Positions 38,039 through 49,969 of a DNA stretch of 64,000 nucleotides are shown here, in pieces. Source of the DNA: Aquimarina intermedia (GTDB lineage: Bacteria; Bacteroidota; Bacteroidia; Flavobacteriales; Flavobacteriaceae); the NCBI RefSeq assembly GCF_008124785.1, contig NZ_VNHU01000007.1, positions 169,323 to 233,322 on the forward strand. Direction: 5' to 3'. The position numbers and the translations under genes are program-made. Every line of letters begins with the position of its first letter. The first letter of the stretch is position 1. The notes below the pieces were generated by a model. The model was not told the DNA's origin, did no database searches, and saw nothing but the letters and a program-made list of their open reading frames with translations.

Positions 38039-39487
38039 ATGAGCTCTAACGAAGTTTATGAAAAAGAATTAGCTTTCCAGGCAGACAGACGTCGTGCTAC
38101 GGTAGCATTTATCAAAACAGTAAGTGACCTATGGTATGACAACTCTATCGAGTTGGTCTTATTCCGTAATCAGTTAATTGATAAAAATGTAAGCGAAATT
38201 CTCAATCTTCACGAATATGCGGGTGCATTTGTTCAAAAACCAATATCAATTTTTGATTCTGTAGAGATTGCACAAGCAATCAAATTAATGGATTTACCCC
38301 CGGCAAAATTAGATATAGGTAAACTTACCTATGAATATCATCTGGCCGAAAATCAATTTGAGTCGGCAGCTGCTTTTGTAATGGATAAACTGAAAGACGC
38401 TAAAGAATTTAAAACAATATCTCCCAAAGACGTAGTACTCTATGGTTTTGGTCGTATTGGTCGTTTGGTTGCTCGAGAACTAATGACCATCACGGGACGA
38501 GGTAGTCAGCTTAGGCTACGAGCCATCGTAACACGTGGGGCTATCACTCAAGATGTTTTAGAAAAACGCGCCTCTTTATTACGAAGCGATTCTGTACATG
38601 GAGATTTTGCAGGAACAGTAGAAACTGATTTAAAAAACGAAGCTCTATTAATTAATGGAACCACTGTACGTATCATAAGTGCAAACGCGCCAGAAGATAT
38701 TGACTATACTGAGTACGGTATTGATAATGCTTTGGTAATTGATAACACAGGTGCATTTAGAGATAAAGAAGAATTAAGCAGACATTTAAATTCTAAAGGA
38801 GTTGACAAAGTTTTATTGACTGCTCCAGGAAAAGGAATTCCGAACATCGTTCACGGAGTGAATCATAAAGAACATAATCCTGATACTGTTGACATTTTCT
38901 CTGCAGCATCCTGTACCACCAATGCCATAACACCTATTTTACAGGTTGTTGAGGAGACATTTGGTGTGGTTAATGGTCATCTTGAAACGATCCATGCCTA
39001 CACCAATGATCAAAACTTGGTGGATAATATGCATAAAAAATATAGAAGAGGTCGTGCCGCAGCCCTCAATATGGTAATCACAGAGACCGGAGCAGGAAAA
39101 GCAGTGTCAAAAGCCCTACCTAGTTTTGAAGGTAAACTTACATCTAATGCAATTCGGGTACCGGTTCCTAATGGTTCCTTAGCTATCCTAAATCTACGGT
39201 TAGGTAAAAATGCCTCTATCGATAGTATGAATGCTGCGATAAAAAAGTACGCTTTAGAAGGAAATTTGGTTGAACAAATCAAATACTCTTTAGATAACGA
39301 ACTCGTTTCTAGTGATATTATAGGCTCTTCGGCACCATCGATATACGACAGCAACGCTACCATCGTAGATGCTTCCGGAGAAAATGCAGTGTTGTATGTT
39401 TGGTATGATAATGAATATGGCTACAGTCATCAGGTTATTCGCTTATCAAAATATATAGCAAAGGTGAGACGTTTTACATATTATTAA
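38039..39487 (+). CDS. gap: Long-form glyceraldehyde-3-phosphate dehydrogenase
   Basis: A 482-residue enzyme, about 140 longer than classical GAPDH because of an N-terminal helical extension (1-130; begins MSSNEVYEKELAF). The Rossmann loop GFGRIGR is at 136-142; catalytic Cys292 is in SAASCTTNAI, with HAYTNDQ and the C-terminal YDNEYGYS. It oxidises glyceraldehyde-3-phosphate in glycolysis; whether it prefers NAD or NADP, or works in gluconeogenesis, is unknown. The gene lies between two terminators and so is monocistronic. The extension is common in Bacteroidota. Confidence 0.92.
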   Translation: MSSNEVYEKELAFQADRRRATVAFIKTVSDLWYDNSIELVLFRNQLIDKNVSEILNLHEYAGAFVQKPISIFDSVEIAQAIKLMDLPPAKLDIGKLTYEYHLAENQFESAAAFVMDKLKDAKEFKTISPKDVVLYGFGRIGRLVARELMTITGRGSQLRLRAIVTRGAITQDVLEKRASLLRSDSVHGDFAGTVETDLKNEALLINGTTVRIISANAPEDIDYTEYGIDNALVIDNTGAFRDKEELSRHLNSKGVDKVLLTAPGKGIPNIVHGVNHKEHNPDTVDIFSAASCTTNAITPILQVVEETFGVVNGHLETIHAYTNDQNLVDNMHKKYRRGRAAALNMVITETGAGKAVSKALPSFEGKLTSNAIRVPVPNGSLAILNLRLGKNASIDSMNAAIKKYALEGNLVEQIKYSLDNELVSSDIIGSSAPSIYDSNATIVDASGENAVLYVWYDNEYGYSHQVIRLSKYIAKVRRFTYY

Positions 39488-39506
39488 ACTGAACTTAACG
39501 CAAATA

Positions 39507-39544
39507 AAACGGGGTGCTACAAAATTGTAGCACCCCGTTTCGTT
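39507..39544 (+). terminator. Terminator of gap
   Basis: A perfect 14-bp stem: AAACGGGGTGCTAC (39507-39520) with GTAGCACCCCGTTT (39527-39540) around a 6-base loop. The downstream T content is moderate (TTTCGTTTT). Confidence 0.88.
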
Positions 39545-39608
39545 TTATGAGTTTGTTAACTGGTTCCAACTTAAGGTTGTAGTATTTTGCACGCATAAAA
39601 CCCTAACA

Positions 39609-40709
39609 ATGTCCACAGAAGAGAAAAAAAAACGGAGTCAATTTAAAAAGAAACGCAATTACATTCCTTTTGTTATCATTGGTATTCTCGTTGCCATACG
39701 GGCATTCTTACCCTATTACATTGAACAACGTATTAATAATACCCTGGCAGCTATTCCCGGGTATTATGGCCAAGTTGAGGATGTTGATCTTGCGCTTTGG
39801 AGAGGCGGGTATATCATTGAGAATCTTTATTTAAATAAAGTTGATGCAGAAACACAAGTTCCGTTTTTGAATTTTCCAAAGACTGACATTTCTATCGAAT
39901 GGAGATCGCTGTTTAAAGGGAAAATTGTCAGTGAGATAAGCATGTCAAATCCAGAGGTGATTTATGTTTTTGAAGACCAGCAGAAAACTACTGCTGATGA
40001 TGCCAATGTTGACGATTGGACCAAAGCATTAACCGACCTTGTACCAATTGACATAAACCGGTTTGAAGTTAGTAAAGGAAAAGTAGCTTTTGTCCAAGTT
40101 ACTTCAGAACCAACAATCGATTTACATATTAATAATCTAAATGTGCTTGCCGAAAATTTAAAGAATGTACTGAGAACAGATAAAAAACTTCCTTCTACAA
40201 TAAAGGCTACCGGTGTATCTATCGGACAGGGAGATTTTTCGCTGGACGGTCAAATGGACATTTTTAAAGAAATTCCCGATGTAGATATCAATATGAGTTT
40301 AAAAAATGCCAATGCTACAGCATTAAATGACCTTACTAAACACTACGCTGGTATAGACTTTAATAAAGGTCAATTTGAGCTATATAGCGAAGTTGCTATT
40401 GCAGATGGATATCTAAAGGGATACCTCAAACCTATCCTCAAGAATAGTAAATTAGTAGGTAAAGAAGATAGTTTTTTGGGTACCCTATGGGAAGGATTTG
40501 TTGGATTCTTTAAGTTCATTTTAAAAAATCAAAAACAAAATACAATAGCTACTCGAGTTCCGATAGAAGGAGACTTGACCAAAGTTAAAGCAAGTGCTTG
40601 GTCTACCTTTTTTAATATTATTAAAAATGGATGGATAAAAGCTTACCAAGGTGATGTGGATAAAAATATAAACTATGAAGATGCTGAACGACCGAAGGAT
40701 AAAAAATAG
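39609..40709 (+). CDS. DUF748/AsmA-like membrane-anchored protein
   Basis: A 366-residue protein with a very basic N-terminus (EEKKKRSQFKKKRN), one TM helix at about 17-33 and a long extracytoplasmic beta-rich region resembling DUF748. Typical parts are VDLALWRGGYIIENL, FPKTDISIEWRSLFKGKIV and NMSLKNANATALNDL. AsmA-like bridges can carry lipids between membranes; the specific role here is unknown. It is flanked by the gap terminator and a 175-base gap. Confidence 0.75.
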   Translation: MSTEEKKKRSQFKKKRNYIPFVIIGILVAIRAFLPYYIEQRINNTLAAIPGYYGQVEDVDLALWRGGYIIENLYLNKVDAETQVPFLNFPKTDISIEWRSLFKGKIVSEISMSNPEVIYVFEDQQKTTADDANVDDWTKALTDLVPIDINRFEVSKGKVAFVQVTSEPTIDLHINNLNVLAENLKNVLRTDKKLPSTIKATGVSIGQGDFSLDGQMDIFKEIPDVDINMSLKNANATALNDLTKHYAGIDFNKGQFELYSEVAIADGYLKGYLKPILKNSKLVGKEDSFLGTLWEGFVGFFKFILKNQKQNTIATRVPIEGDLTKVKASAWSTFFNIIKNGWIKAYQGDVDKNINYEDAERPKDKK

Positions 40710-40884
40710 CAACAACCTGTGGTAACGAGTTAGTTAGAATAAATTTTAATATACTAAAACCAAATGGGCAGGAAACATCAGCATAGAACGTTAGTTTTTC
40801 TTGAAAAATGTTTCTAGTTCCTTACAATATTGTATATTTATTATCGTTAGTGAACGTAATTAATAATTCAACTAAATAACAACA

Positions 40885-41508
40885 ATGACTTTACGCAAAT
40901 ATTTACTAGTTTTAGTTACAGCCCTATTCTTTTTTCAAGGTAGTTTTGCACAAGAAGAACAGGAGAATATGTCTGCCGAGGAAGCATTAAAACAAGCAAA
41001 TATTGAAAATCAATTCAGTACCGTAATCAAAAAATCCGGTAGATATCAAGAATACAAAGTTGTGAAACGTGTTTGGATGGATCAACTTAAGGTAAACACA
41101 CTTGATACGCTGAAGAGTCTAGAGAACAGTCTTGCCACTTCAAATCAACGGATTATGGATCAAGAGGCTAAGATTAATGAGTTGCAACAAACCTTAAGTA
41201 CTACTAATCAAAACTTAGCTTCAATTACAGAGGAGAAGGATAATATGAGCTTTTTAGGAATCGCTATGACCAAGGCTAGTTACAAAACGATGATGTGGGC
41301 ATTTGTAGCGATCATATTAGTACTGCTGGGATTCTTTATTTTTAAATATAAAAACAGTAACGCTGTTACTTTAGAAGCCAAGAAAAATCTGGCAGAAACA
41401 GAAACAGAATTTGAAGATCACCGTAGAAGAGCTTTGGAGCGTGAGCAAAAAGTGATGCGTAAATTACAGGACGAAATCAATAAGCAACGCAAAACAGGCG
41501 CTAAATAG
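40885..41508 (+). CDS. Coiled-coil membrane protein upstream of trmD
   Basis: A 207-residue protein: signal peptide (to about residue 22, SFAQ), a periplasmic coiled coil (about 80-125, NQRIMDQEAKINELQQTLS), a TM helix at about 137-155 and a basic cytoplasmic coiled-coil tail (RRRALEREQKVMRKLQDEINK). Homologues next to trmD are sometimes labelled tRNA (guanine-N1)-methyltransferase, but no methyltransferase or knot motif is present, so that name is not supported. A scaffold or envelope role is possible. Confidence 0.7.
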   Translation: MTLRKYLLVLVTALFFFQGSFAQEEQENMSAEEALKQANIENQFSTVIKKSGRYQEYKVVKRVWMDQLKVNTLDTLKSLENSLATSNQRIMDQEAKINELQQTLSTTNQNLASITEEKDNMSFLGIAMTKASYKTMMWAFVAIILVLLGFFIFKYKNSNAVTLEAKKNLAETETEFEDHRRRALEREQKVMRKLQDEINKQRKTGAK

Positions 41509-41562
41509 TTTCTTTTCATAAGATTCTTTGCATCTTTGCAACCCTTTTGAAAAATATAAAAG

Positions 41563-42240
41563 ATGCGCATTGATATCATAACCGTTGTACCTGATCTATT
41601 AAAAAGTCCTTTTGAAGCTTCAATTATGAAGCGATCCATAGATAAAGGCTTGGTTAGTGTACACTTCCATAATCTTAGAGATTATGTCACCGATAACTAC
41701 AGACAAGTTGACGACTATCAATTTGGAGGAGGCGCCGGCATGGTAATGATGATTGAGCCTATTGATAAATGTATTTCGGCTTTGAAATCTCAACGCGATT
41801 ATGATGAAGTCATATACATGACACCAGATGGAGAAACTTTAAACCAAGGCGGTGCCAATCAATTATCCTTACTAAAAAATATTATCATTCTTTGCGGACA
41901 TTACAAAGGTGTAGACCAACGCGTAAGAGATCATTTTATTACAAAAGAAATATCAATCGGAGACTATGTCCTCTCAGGCGGTGAATTAGGTGCCCTCATA
42001 TTGTGCGATGCTGTGATTCGTTTAATCCCGGGAGTATTAGGTAATGAAACCTCTGCCTTGACTGACTCGTTTCAAGATAACTTATTAGCTCCCCCAATAT
42101 ACACACGTCCTGCAGAATATAAAGGCTGGAAAGTTCCTGATATATTAACCTCAGGAAATTTCCCAAAGATTGAAAGCTGGAGAGAAGAGCAAGCATATCA
42201 AAGAACTAAAGAAAGAAGACCAGATCTACTTGACGATTAG
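41563..42240 (+). CDS. trmD: tRNA (guanine-N1)-methyltransferase TrmD
   Basis: A 225-residue SPOUT methyltransferase making m1G37 in tRNA, which prevents frameshifting. It has [38 protein letters not shown] and the knot motif [13 protein letters not shown]. It precedes rplS, the usual neighbour, by 136 bases; rplS has its own promoter. Confidence 0.96.
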   Translation: MRIDIITVVPDLLKSPFEASIMKRSIDKGLVSVHFHNLRDYVTDNYRQVDDYQFGGGAGMVMMIEPIDKCISALKSQRDYDEVIYMTPDGETLNQGGANQLSLLKNIIILCGHYKGVDQRVRDHFITKEISIGDYVLSGGELGALILCDAVIRLIPGVLGNETSALTDSFQDNLLAPPIYTRPAEYKGWKVPDILTSGNFPKIESWREEQAYQRTKERRPDLLDD

Positions 42241-42274
42241 ATAATTATCTATAAAAAGTAATTTCACCAATCAC

Positions 42275-42304
42275 TTGCATATTATCAAATATTATTTATT
42301 TTTG
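42275..42304 (+). promoter_or_regulatory. rplS promoter (-33 TTG / -7 TATTTTTG)
   Basis: TTG at 42275-42277 and TATTTTTG at 42297-42304, 19 bases apart, match the Bacteroidota TTG-N19-TAnnTTTG promoter. Transcription would start near 42309, leaving a leader of about 68 bases before rplS, enough for autoregulation. Confidence 0.65.
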
Positions 42305-42376
42305 CACCCTGTTTGAAATAACCTCTGGCGAAAATCGCGAATGTTGTTTTGACATTAATAAAAAAACTACATCAAA

Positions 42377-42727
42377 ATGGAAGATTTAGTAAAATTCGTA
42401 CAAGACGAATTTGTAACGAAAAAGGAAATGCCAGAATTTGCTGCTGGTGACACGATTACTGTGTATTACGAAATTAAAGAAGGTGAAAAATCACGTACTC
42501 AGTTTTTTAGAGGAGTGGTAATTCAACGTAGAGGTTCTGGCGCTACTGAAACATTTACTATCCGTAAAATGTCTGGTACTGTTGGAGTAGAACGTATATT
42601 CCCATTAAACTTACCTGCACTTCAAAAAATTGAAGTTAATAAACGAGGTAAAGTTCGTAGAGCTCGTATTTTCTATTTTAGAGAACTTACAGGTAAAAAA
42701 GCTCGTATTACAGAGAGAAGAAGATAA
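42377..42727 (+). CDS. rplS: 50S ribosomal protein L19
   Basis: A 116-residue ribosomal protein with FAAGDTITVYYEI, GEKSRTQFFRGVVIQR, GVERIFPLNLP and the basic C-terminus RRARIFYFRELTGKKARI. It lies at the interface of the 50S and 30S subunits. A consensus promoter lies upstream and a strong terminator downstream. Confidence 0.97.
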   Translation: MEDLVKFVQDEFVTKKEMPEFAAGDTITVYYEIKEGEKSRTQFFRGVVIQRRGSGATETFTIRKMSGTVGVERIFPLNLPALQKIEVNKRGKVRRARIFYFRELTGKKARITERRR

Positions 42728-42745
42728 TAGCTTCCCTCTTAACAT

Positions 42746-42777
42746 AAAAAGGCTACCCATGGGTAGCCTTTTTTTTT
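42746..42777 (+). terminator. Terminator of rplS
   Basis: AAAAAGGCTACCC pairs with GGGTAGCCTTTTT around a two-base AT; a long T-run follows to 42777. Confidence 0.9.
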
Positions 42778-43253
42778 ATGAACAATTGTTAATACCGTTC
42801 GTTCATAACATGTTGAAAATTAATCAAGTACAACCCCTTATTTTTTAAGTTTTTTTAGTATATTTATTATAATAAAAGATCACCGAATGACACTAGGATT
42901 TCGAGTCTTTTGTGACAATGTTCTTCGAACATTTTGGGTAACTTTACTATTGAGATTATATTATAAAAGCTAAAGTTATTTTTTTGCGTACATCCTTGAA
43001 ATAATTTTAGGGCCATAGCTTGAAATCATTTCAAAATGAAACTCAAAGGAAAAAATAAAGCTTTGTCATCAATCCTAATAGTAAGATACATTTGACTGTC
43101 AAAGTCACTTTGATCATAATCATTAAAATGAATTATGGTAAAAACTTTTGATAGTTATTTTTGAATAGTTTTTCAATTGATTTAGAGTTAGTTGTTAAAC
43201 GTTCAAAACTGTAAATTTTGTTGGTATAAGCAACATGAGTTCTTATTTAATAG

Positions 43254-43282
43254 TTTGTAAAAAAGCTAACAATATAAATTTG
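43254..43282 (+). promoter_or_regulatory. Consensus promoter directly before a hairpin
   Basis: TTTG at 43254-43257 and TAAATTTG at 43275-43282, 17 bases apart, fit the Bacteroidota promoter. The expected start is about 43287, just before the hairpin at 43289. Confidence 0.5.
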
Positions 43283-43288
43283 CAGAGG

Positions 43289-43327
43289 AAAGCCATGTCA
43301 AAATTCAATATTTTGGTATGGCTTTTT
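43289..43327 (+). terminator. Long hairpin with T-tract (terminator or tiny RNA)
   Basis: AAAGCCAT (43289-43296) pairs with ATGGCTTT (43318-43325). An inner CAAAAT/ATTTTG stem (43299-43304 with 43310-43315) is separated from the outer stem by two possible G-U pairs. TTTTT follows. No gene ends just upstream. Confidence 0.6.
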
Positions 43328-43584
43328 AATTTTACCAGACTGTTTGTCAACTTCTCATTCCTTTTAAAGAGACTACAAATCAAACCTTGAGGTTGCATTT
43401 ACCTACTTAGATTTGTATATTCGCGCTCGGAAAATCATTTCATATTTGTATTTATTTTGATTATTTATATTTTCAAAACCATGTGTTTACCATATGTATG
43501 AAACTGATCTCTCAAAAGATTGCTACTTAAATGTACAATCAAAACCTTAGAAATGAATTCGTTTCTATTACGTATAAACACTAA

Positions 43585-45822
<2,238 letters not shown>

Positions 45823-45843
45823 GTAGTACTAATTTAATAAATT

Positions 45844-45880
45844 AAAGAGGCTGTTATGGAACGATTAGCCTCTTTTTTTT
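45844..45880 (+). terminator. Terminator of icd
   Basis: AAAGAGGCT (45844-45852) pairs with AGCCTCTTT (45867-45875); the T-run extends to 45880. Confidence 0.85.
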
Positions 45881-45904
45881 GTCTAATTTGAAAACCTCAA
45901 CTAA

Positions 45905-46522
45905 ATGAAAGAAAAATTATTTTGCATCATTATCACAATTCTACTAACCGGATGTGCCACTGGATATAAAAATATCAAACCTAGCAAATTATCTTATGTA
46001 GCGGAAGAATCACATGAGACAGGTATTAAGATATTTTACAAACCTGATGTCCTCATAAAAAAATATGCTAAAAAGGAAAGAAAAAAAGATGTAAATGTTC
46101 TTGCAGTGAAAATGATCAACTCTTCTGAAGAGGTTTTAGTTTTAAACGATAATTTAAAAATAACTGATATCACAGGTAATAACCTTCAGCTTTTAGATAA
46201 TAATGAAATATATAAGCCCTTAAAACAAAATGTGGCCACCTACCTACTATACCTGTTGCTCACTCCTTTAAAATTTTATACTTCCTCTACAAATCAATAT
46301 GGCCAAACTCAGCAAGACTCTTCTTTTCCATTAGGACTCATTCTAGGTCCAGGTATAACCGCTACCAACATGATAATAGCGAGTTCTGCTAATAAGCAAT
46401 TCAAAAATGATATCAACACTCTTAATCTAAAGAACAAAACTATTAAACCTGGAGATACATTACACGGAATTATCGGTATCAAAAAATATCAATACGGTAG
46501 TTTGAAATTGAAAATAAACTAA
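45905..46522 (+). CDS. Hypothetical lipoprotein
   Basis: A 205-residue protein with signal peptide and lipobox LTGC (Cys17), so a probable lipoprotein. The middle has a hydrophobic stretch (YLLYLLLTPLKFY) and a Gly-rich segment (PLGLILGPGITATNM). The end KPGDTLHGIIGIKKYQYGSLKLKI looks like a beta domain. No family recognised. It lies between the icd terminator and its own terminator, so it is an independent transcription unit. Confidence 0.65.
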   Translation: MKEKLFCIIITILLTGCATGYKNIKPSKLSYVAEESHETGIKIFYKPDVLIKKYAKKERKKDVNVLAVKMINSSEEVLVLNDNLKITDITGNNLQLLDNNEIYKPLKQNVATYLLYLLLTPLKFYTSSTNQYGQTQQDSSFPLGLILGPGITATNMIIASSANKQFKNDINTLNLKNKTIKPGDTLHGIIGIKKYQYGSLKLKIN

Positions 46523-46547
46523 TACATCCATCTTGGTAAAAAACCAA

Positions 46548-46580
46548 CAAAGCCTGCAATATCATGCGGGCTTTGCTGTT
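46548..46580 (+). terminator. Terminator of the hypothetical lipoprotein gene
   Basis: CAAAGCCTGCA pairs with TGCGGGCTTTG (one G-U), followed by CTGTTTTGTT. Confidence 0.7.
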
Positions 46581-46713
46581 TTGTTAAATAATTAAATCGT
46601 TATCCTTTCCTTATGCTTAAACAAAAATGGTTGTAATCTTACGTGTGAAGTTTGTAACAATACTATGCATTTCACGTCTATCAAGTATATAAATCCTTCT
46701 AACCTATCTTCTT

Positions 46714-49089
46714 TTGAATAAACTTATTACCACCAGTATATTTTTAATACTTTTTAATAACCTACTACATAGTCAAGAGAAATATACGCTTAGCGGAACG
46801 ATCTCTGAGCAGTCTAGTAACGAGACCCTTATAGGTGTTAACGTTCTTTTTCCAGAAGTTTCAAAAGGCGTTGTAACAAATGAATATGGTTTCTACTCTA
46901 TAACGTTACCAGAGGGTATCTATCAATTGCAGATAAGTTATTTAGGGTTCCAGGATATTATTCAGACCCTGAACCTCTCCAAAGATCAGAAAATTGACTT
47001 TCAATTAGAAGAGACTTCCGAGATGCTCGACGAAGTTGTTATAACTGAAGATGTAGAACGCATCAATATCAAGAATCCGCAAATGAGCCTTAACAAACTG
47101 TCTGCGGGAACTATTAAACAGATACCTGTAGTGTTGGGTGAAGCCGATGTAATAAAATCCATCTTACTTCTTCCAGGAGTAACCAGCGGTGGTGAAGGAG
47201 CCTCCGGATTTAATGTACGTGGAGGCGCTGCTGATCAAAATTTAATACTGTTAGATGAAGCTACTATTTTTAATTCATCGCATCTTTTTGGCTTCTTTTC
47301 AGTGTTCAATCCGGACGCTATCAAGGATTTAAAGTTATATAAGGGCGGAATTCCGGCAAAATATGGAGGACGCGTATCCTCTGTTTTAGACATCTATCAG
47401 AAAGAAGGAAATAGCAAAAAATTTCATATTAATGGAGGCGTGGGGCTGGTAGCAAGTAGAATACTTGCCGAAGGTCCTATTGTTAAAGATAAAGGCGCAT
47501 TTCTGGTCGGCGGAAGGTCCTCCTACGCACATTTATTTCTACCGCTATTTGACATAGACAATTCGGCTTATTTTTATGATTTGAATACTAAACTGAACTA
47601 CAAAATTAATGAGAACAACAATATCTATCTCTCTGGATATTTTGGACGGGATGTTTTTAATCTAAATGATAGTTTCAAAAACGTATATGGTAATTCTGTG
47701 CTCAATTTACGATGGAATCATCTTTTTTCTGACAAGCTATTTTCCAACTTATCTTTAATCTACTCTGATTACTTTTATGGCCTGGAATTAGATTTCGTTG
47801 GTTTTGAATGGAATTCCGGAATTCGTAATTTCAACCTCAAATATGATTTCAAACATTATATCAGCGATGGTTTTCAGCTAACCTATGGGATCAACGATAT
47901 CTATTATCACTTTAATCCTGGTGAAATAAAACCCAACAGAGACGACTCCGGTATTACTGAAGAAAAACTTATCGATAAGTATGCTAACGAATTAGGCATT
48001 TATTTTGATGCTGAACACAAAATTTCTAATCAACTTACGCTTCAATATGGTGTAAGGCTAAGTAATTTTATTAGATTAGGTCAGGATGAATTAAACAGCT
48101 ATGAAAATGACAATCCTGTTATTTTTGATGCCCAAACTCATAATTATAGTGGTGCCGAACCTATCGGGATAACAACGTATAAACGCAGTGACCAAATAAA
48201 GACATTTACAAACCTAGAACCAAGAGTAGCGCTATCCCTGGCTTTTAACGATGAAACATCCATTAAAGCAAGTTATAACCGGATGACGCAATATTTACAC
48301 TTACTCTCTAATACAAATGCCCCTACACCATTAGATGTATGGACACCCAGTGGAAAATATGTAAAACCACAAAAACTAAATCAATACGCAGTAGGATTCT
48401 TTAAAAGTCTTCAAAATGACTCGTATTCTCTGGAAACAGAGGTTTTTTACAAAGACATCAAAAATCGAATTGATTATATTGATGGTGCCGATTTGATTGC
48501 TAATGATGCCATTGAACAAGAAATTTTAAACGGTGAAGCAAGAGCTTATGGACTCGAATTACTTTTGCGTAAAAACACGGGAAAGTTCAAAGGTTGGTTC
48601 GCTTACACCCTATCCAAATCTGAACAACGAACACCGGGAAGAACTCCTGTCGAAACTGGTATTAATAACGGAGCTTGGTACAATACTCCATATGATAAAA
48701 CGCATGATATCTCTATAAATAGTAGTTATGAATACAACGATAAATGGAAGTTTGCTGCTAACTTTTTATTTCAAACAGGACAACCTACGAATTATCCCAG
48801 CGGACAATTTGTGTATCAAGATCTTATAGTTCCTATTTATGATGGACAACGTAACAGTGAGCGATTGCCGTCCTACAACCGGCTTGACATATCAGCTACC
48901 TTAACGCCGAGAAAAAATAAAAACCGAAGATGGCAGGGAGAATGGGTATTTAGTGTCTATAACGTTTATAATAGAAGAAATGCTGCATCTATAAATTTTA
49001 GTCAGAATGAAGACACCAGAAGAAATGAAGCAGTACAGACATCTATTTTTGGCATAGTACCGGCAGTTACTTATAATTTCAAATTCTAA
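46714..49089 (+). CDS. TonB-dependent outer-membrane receptor
   Basis: A 791-residue receptor. A signal peptide is followed by a CarboxypepD-regulatory-like domain (about 22-105; LSGTISEQSSNETLIGVNV). A plug domain (about 120-230; GEADVIKSILLLPGV, GASGFNVRGGAADQNLILLDEA) and a 22-strand-type barrel ending in an aromatic C-terminus (TYNFKF) follow. It would import a siderophore, glycan or peptide with TonB-ExbBD energy. The start is TTG 46714. It is followed 37 bases later by a DUF4249 lipoprotein, its usual partner. Ligand unknown. Confidence 0.92.
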   Translation: MNKLITTSIFLILFNNLLHSQEKYTLSGTISEQSSNETLIGVNVLFPEVSKGVVTNEYGFYSITLPEGIYQLQISYLGFQDIIQTLNLSKDQKIDFQLEETSEMLDEVVITEDVERINIKNPQMSLNKLSAGTIKQIPVVLGEADVIKSILLLPGVTSGGEGASGFNVRGGAADQNLILLDEATIFNSSHLFGFFSVFNPDAIKDLKLYKGGIPAKYGGRVSSVLDIYQKEGNSKKFHINGGVGLVASRILAEGPIVKDKGAFLVGGRSSYAHLFLPLFDIDNSAYFYDLNTKLNYKINENNNIYLSGYFGRDVFNLNDSFKNVYGNSVLNLRWNHLFSDKLFSNLSLIYSDYFYGLELDFVGFEWNSGIRNFNLKYDFKHYISDGFQLTYGINDIYYHFNPGEIKPNRDDSGITEEKLIDKYANELGIYFDAEHKISNQLTLQYGVRLSNFIRLGQDELNSYENDNPVIFDAQTHNYSGAEPIGITTYKRSDQIKTFTNLEPRVALSLAFNDETSIKASYNRMTQYLHLLSNTNAPTPLDVWTPSGKYVKPQKLNQYAVGFFKSLQNDSYSLETEVFYKDIKNRIDYIDGADLIANDAIEQEILNGEARAYGLELLLRKNTGKFKGWFAYTLSKSEQRTPGRTPVETGINNGAWYNTPYDKTHDISINSSYEYNDKWKFAANFLFQTGQPTNYPSGQFVYQDLIVPIYDGQRNSERLPSYNRLDISATLTPRKNKNRRWQGEWVFSVYNVYNRRNAASINFSQNEDTRRNEAVQTSIFGIVPAVTYNFKF

Positions 49090-49126
49090 TCCTATGACTA
49101 TCATTAAAAATACTATCATAATACAT

Positions 49127-49945
49127 ATGACAAAAGTTTTTTTACTCGTGCTATCAATGCTATGCTTACTAAGTTGCGAAGATGTCGTGGATATTGACAC
49201 CCCGGAGGGCACACCGCAGCTTGTAATCGATGCTTCCTTCAGAATATATTCAGACGAGCAACCCATTCAAGTAGACAACGCCATCAAATTATCGTTGTCG
49301 GCACCTTTTTTTGGTAACAATATTCTTGCGGTGAGCAATGCTACTGTATATATTACCGATGTGACCAATCAATCGCGTATCACCTATGTGGAATCCGATA
49401 TTGCTGGAACCTTCATTCCTGATCAGGCGGATGCATTTATCCCTCAGTTTAATCGTACTTATGAGCTAACGGTTAGTTATGACGATGAAACCTATATTGC
49501 TACAGCTAATTTAATTCCGACAGTTCCTCTGGATGAAATCAAACAAGGTGATGGTAGTTTTTTTGATGAAGAAACCGAAATTTTTGCAGTCTATACAGAT
49601 GTTAAAGAGCGAGAAGATTATTATTTTCTGGATTTTGGGTTTAATGAATATGCTGTGAGCGAAGATCGATTTTATAACGGGCAAACTTTTGATTTTCCAT
49701 TTTATTATGAAGATTTAGAGCCTAATGATCAAATCACTATTTCGATTCTGGGGATAGATAAGCAATACCTGCAGTATGCAGAAATTCTTATTGAACAAAG
49801 TGATCCAGATGGAGGGCCTTTTCAAACACCACCTGTGAATTTACGTGGTAACATCGAGAATACAACCAATTCAGAACAGAGAGCTTTAGGGTATTTTCAT
49901 ATCGCTCAAGCATATAAATTATCATATACCGTTATCACGCCCTAG
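49127..49945 (+). CDS. DUF4249 lipoprotein, partner of the TonB receptor
   Basis: A 272-residue lipoprotein: MTKVFLLVLSMLCLLSC gives a clean lipobox with Cys17. ATG 49127 is preferred to 49094 because the longer form has a poor signal peptide. It contains TPQLVIDASF, VSNATVYITDV and RTYELTVSYDDETYIATANLI, typical of DUF4249. Such proteins pair with TonB receptors in Bacteroidota, so a surface-exposed accessory for ligand capture is likely. Confidence 0.85.
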   Translation: MTKVFLLVLSMLCLLSCEDVVDIDTPEGTPQLVIDASFRIYSDEQPIQVDNAIKLSLSAPFFGNNILAVSNATVYITDVTNQSRITYVESDIAGTFIPDQADAFIPQFNRTYELTVSYDDETYIATANLIPTVPLDEIKQGDGSFFDEETEIFAVYTDVKEREDYYFLDFGFNEYAVSEDRFYNGQTFDFPFYYEDLEPNDQITISILGIDKQYLQYAEILIEQSDPDGGPFQTPPVNLRGNIENTTNSEQRALGYFHIAQAYKLSYTVITP

Positions 49946-49957
49946 CAGATTAATCCG

Positions 49958-49965
49958 TATTTTTG
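49958..49965 (+). promoter_or_regulatory. Putative -7 box of murQ
   Basis: TATTTTTG (TAnnTTTG) ends 4 bases before the murQ ATG at 49970, implying little or no leader. No clear -33 element. Confidence 0.35.
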
Positions 49966-49969
49966 AAGC

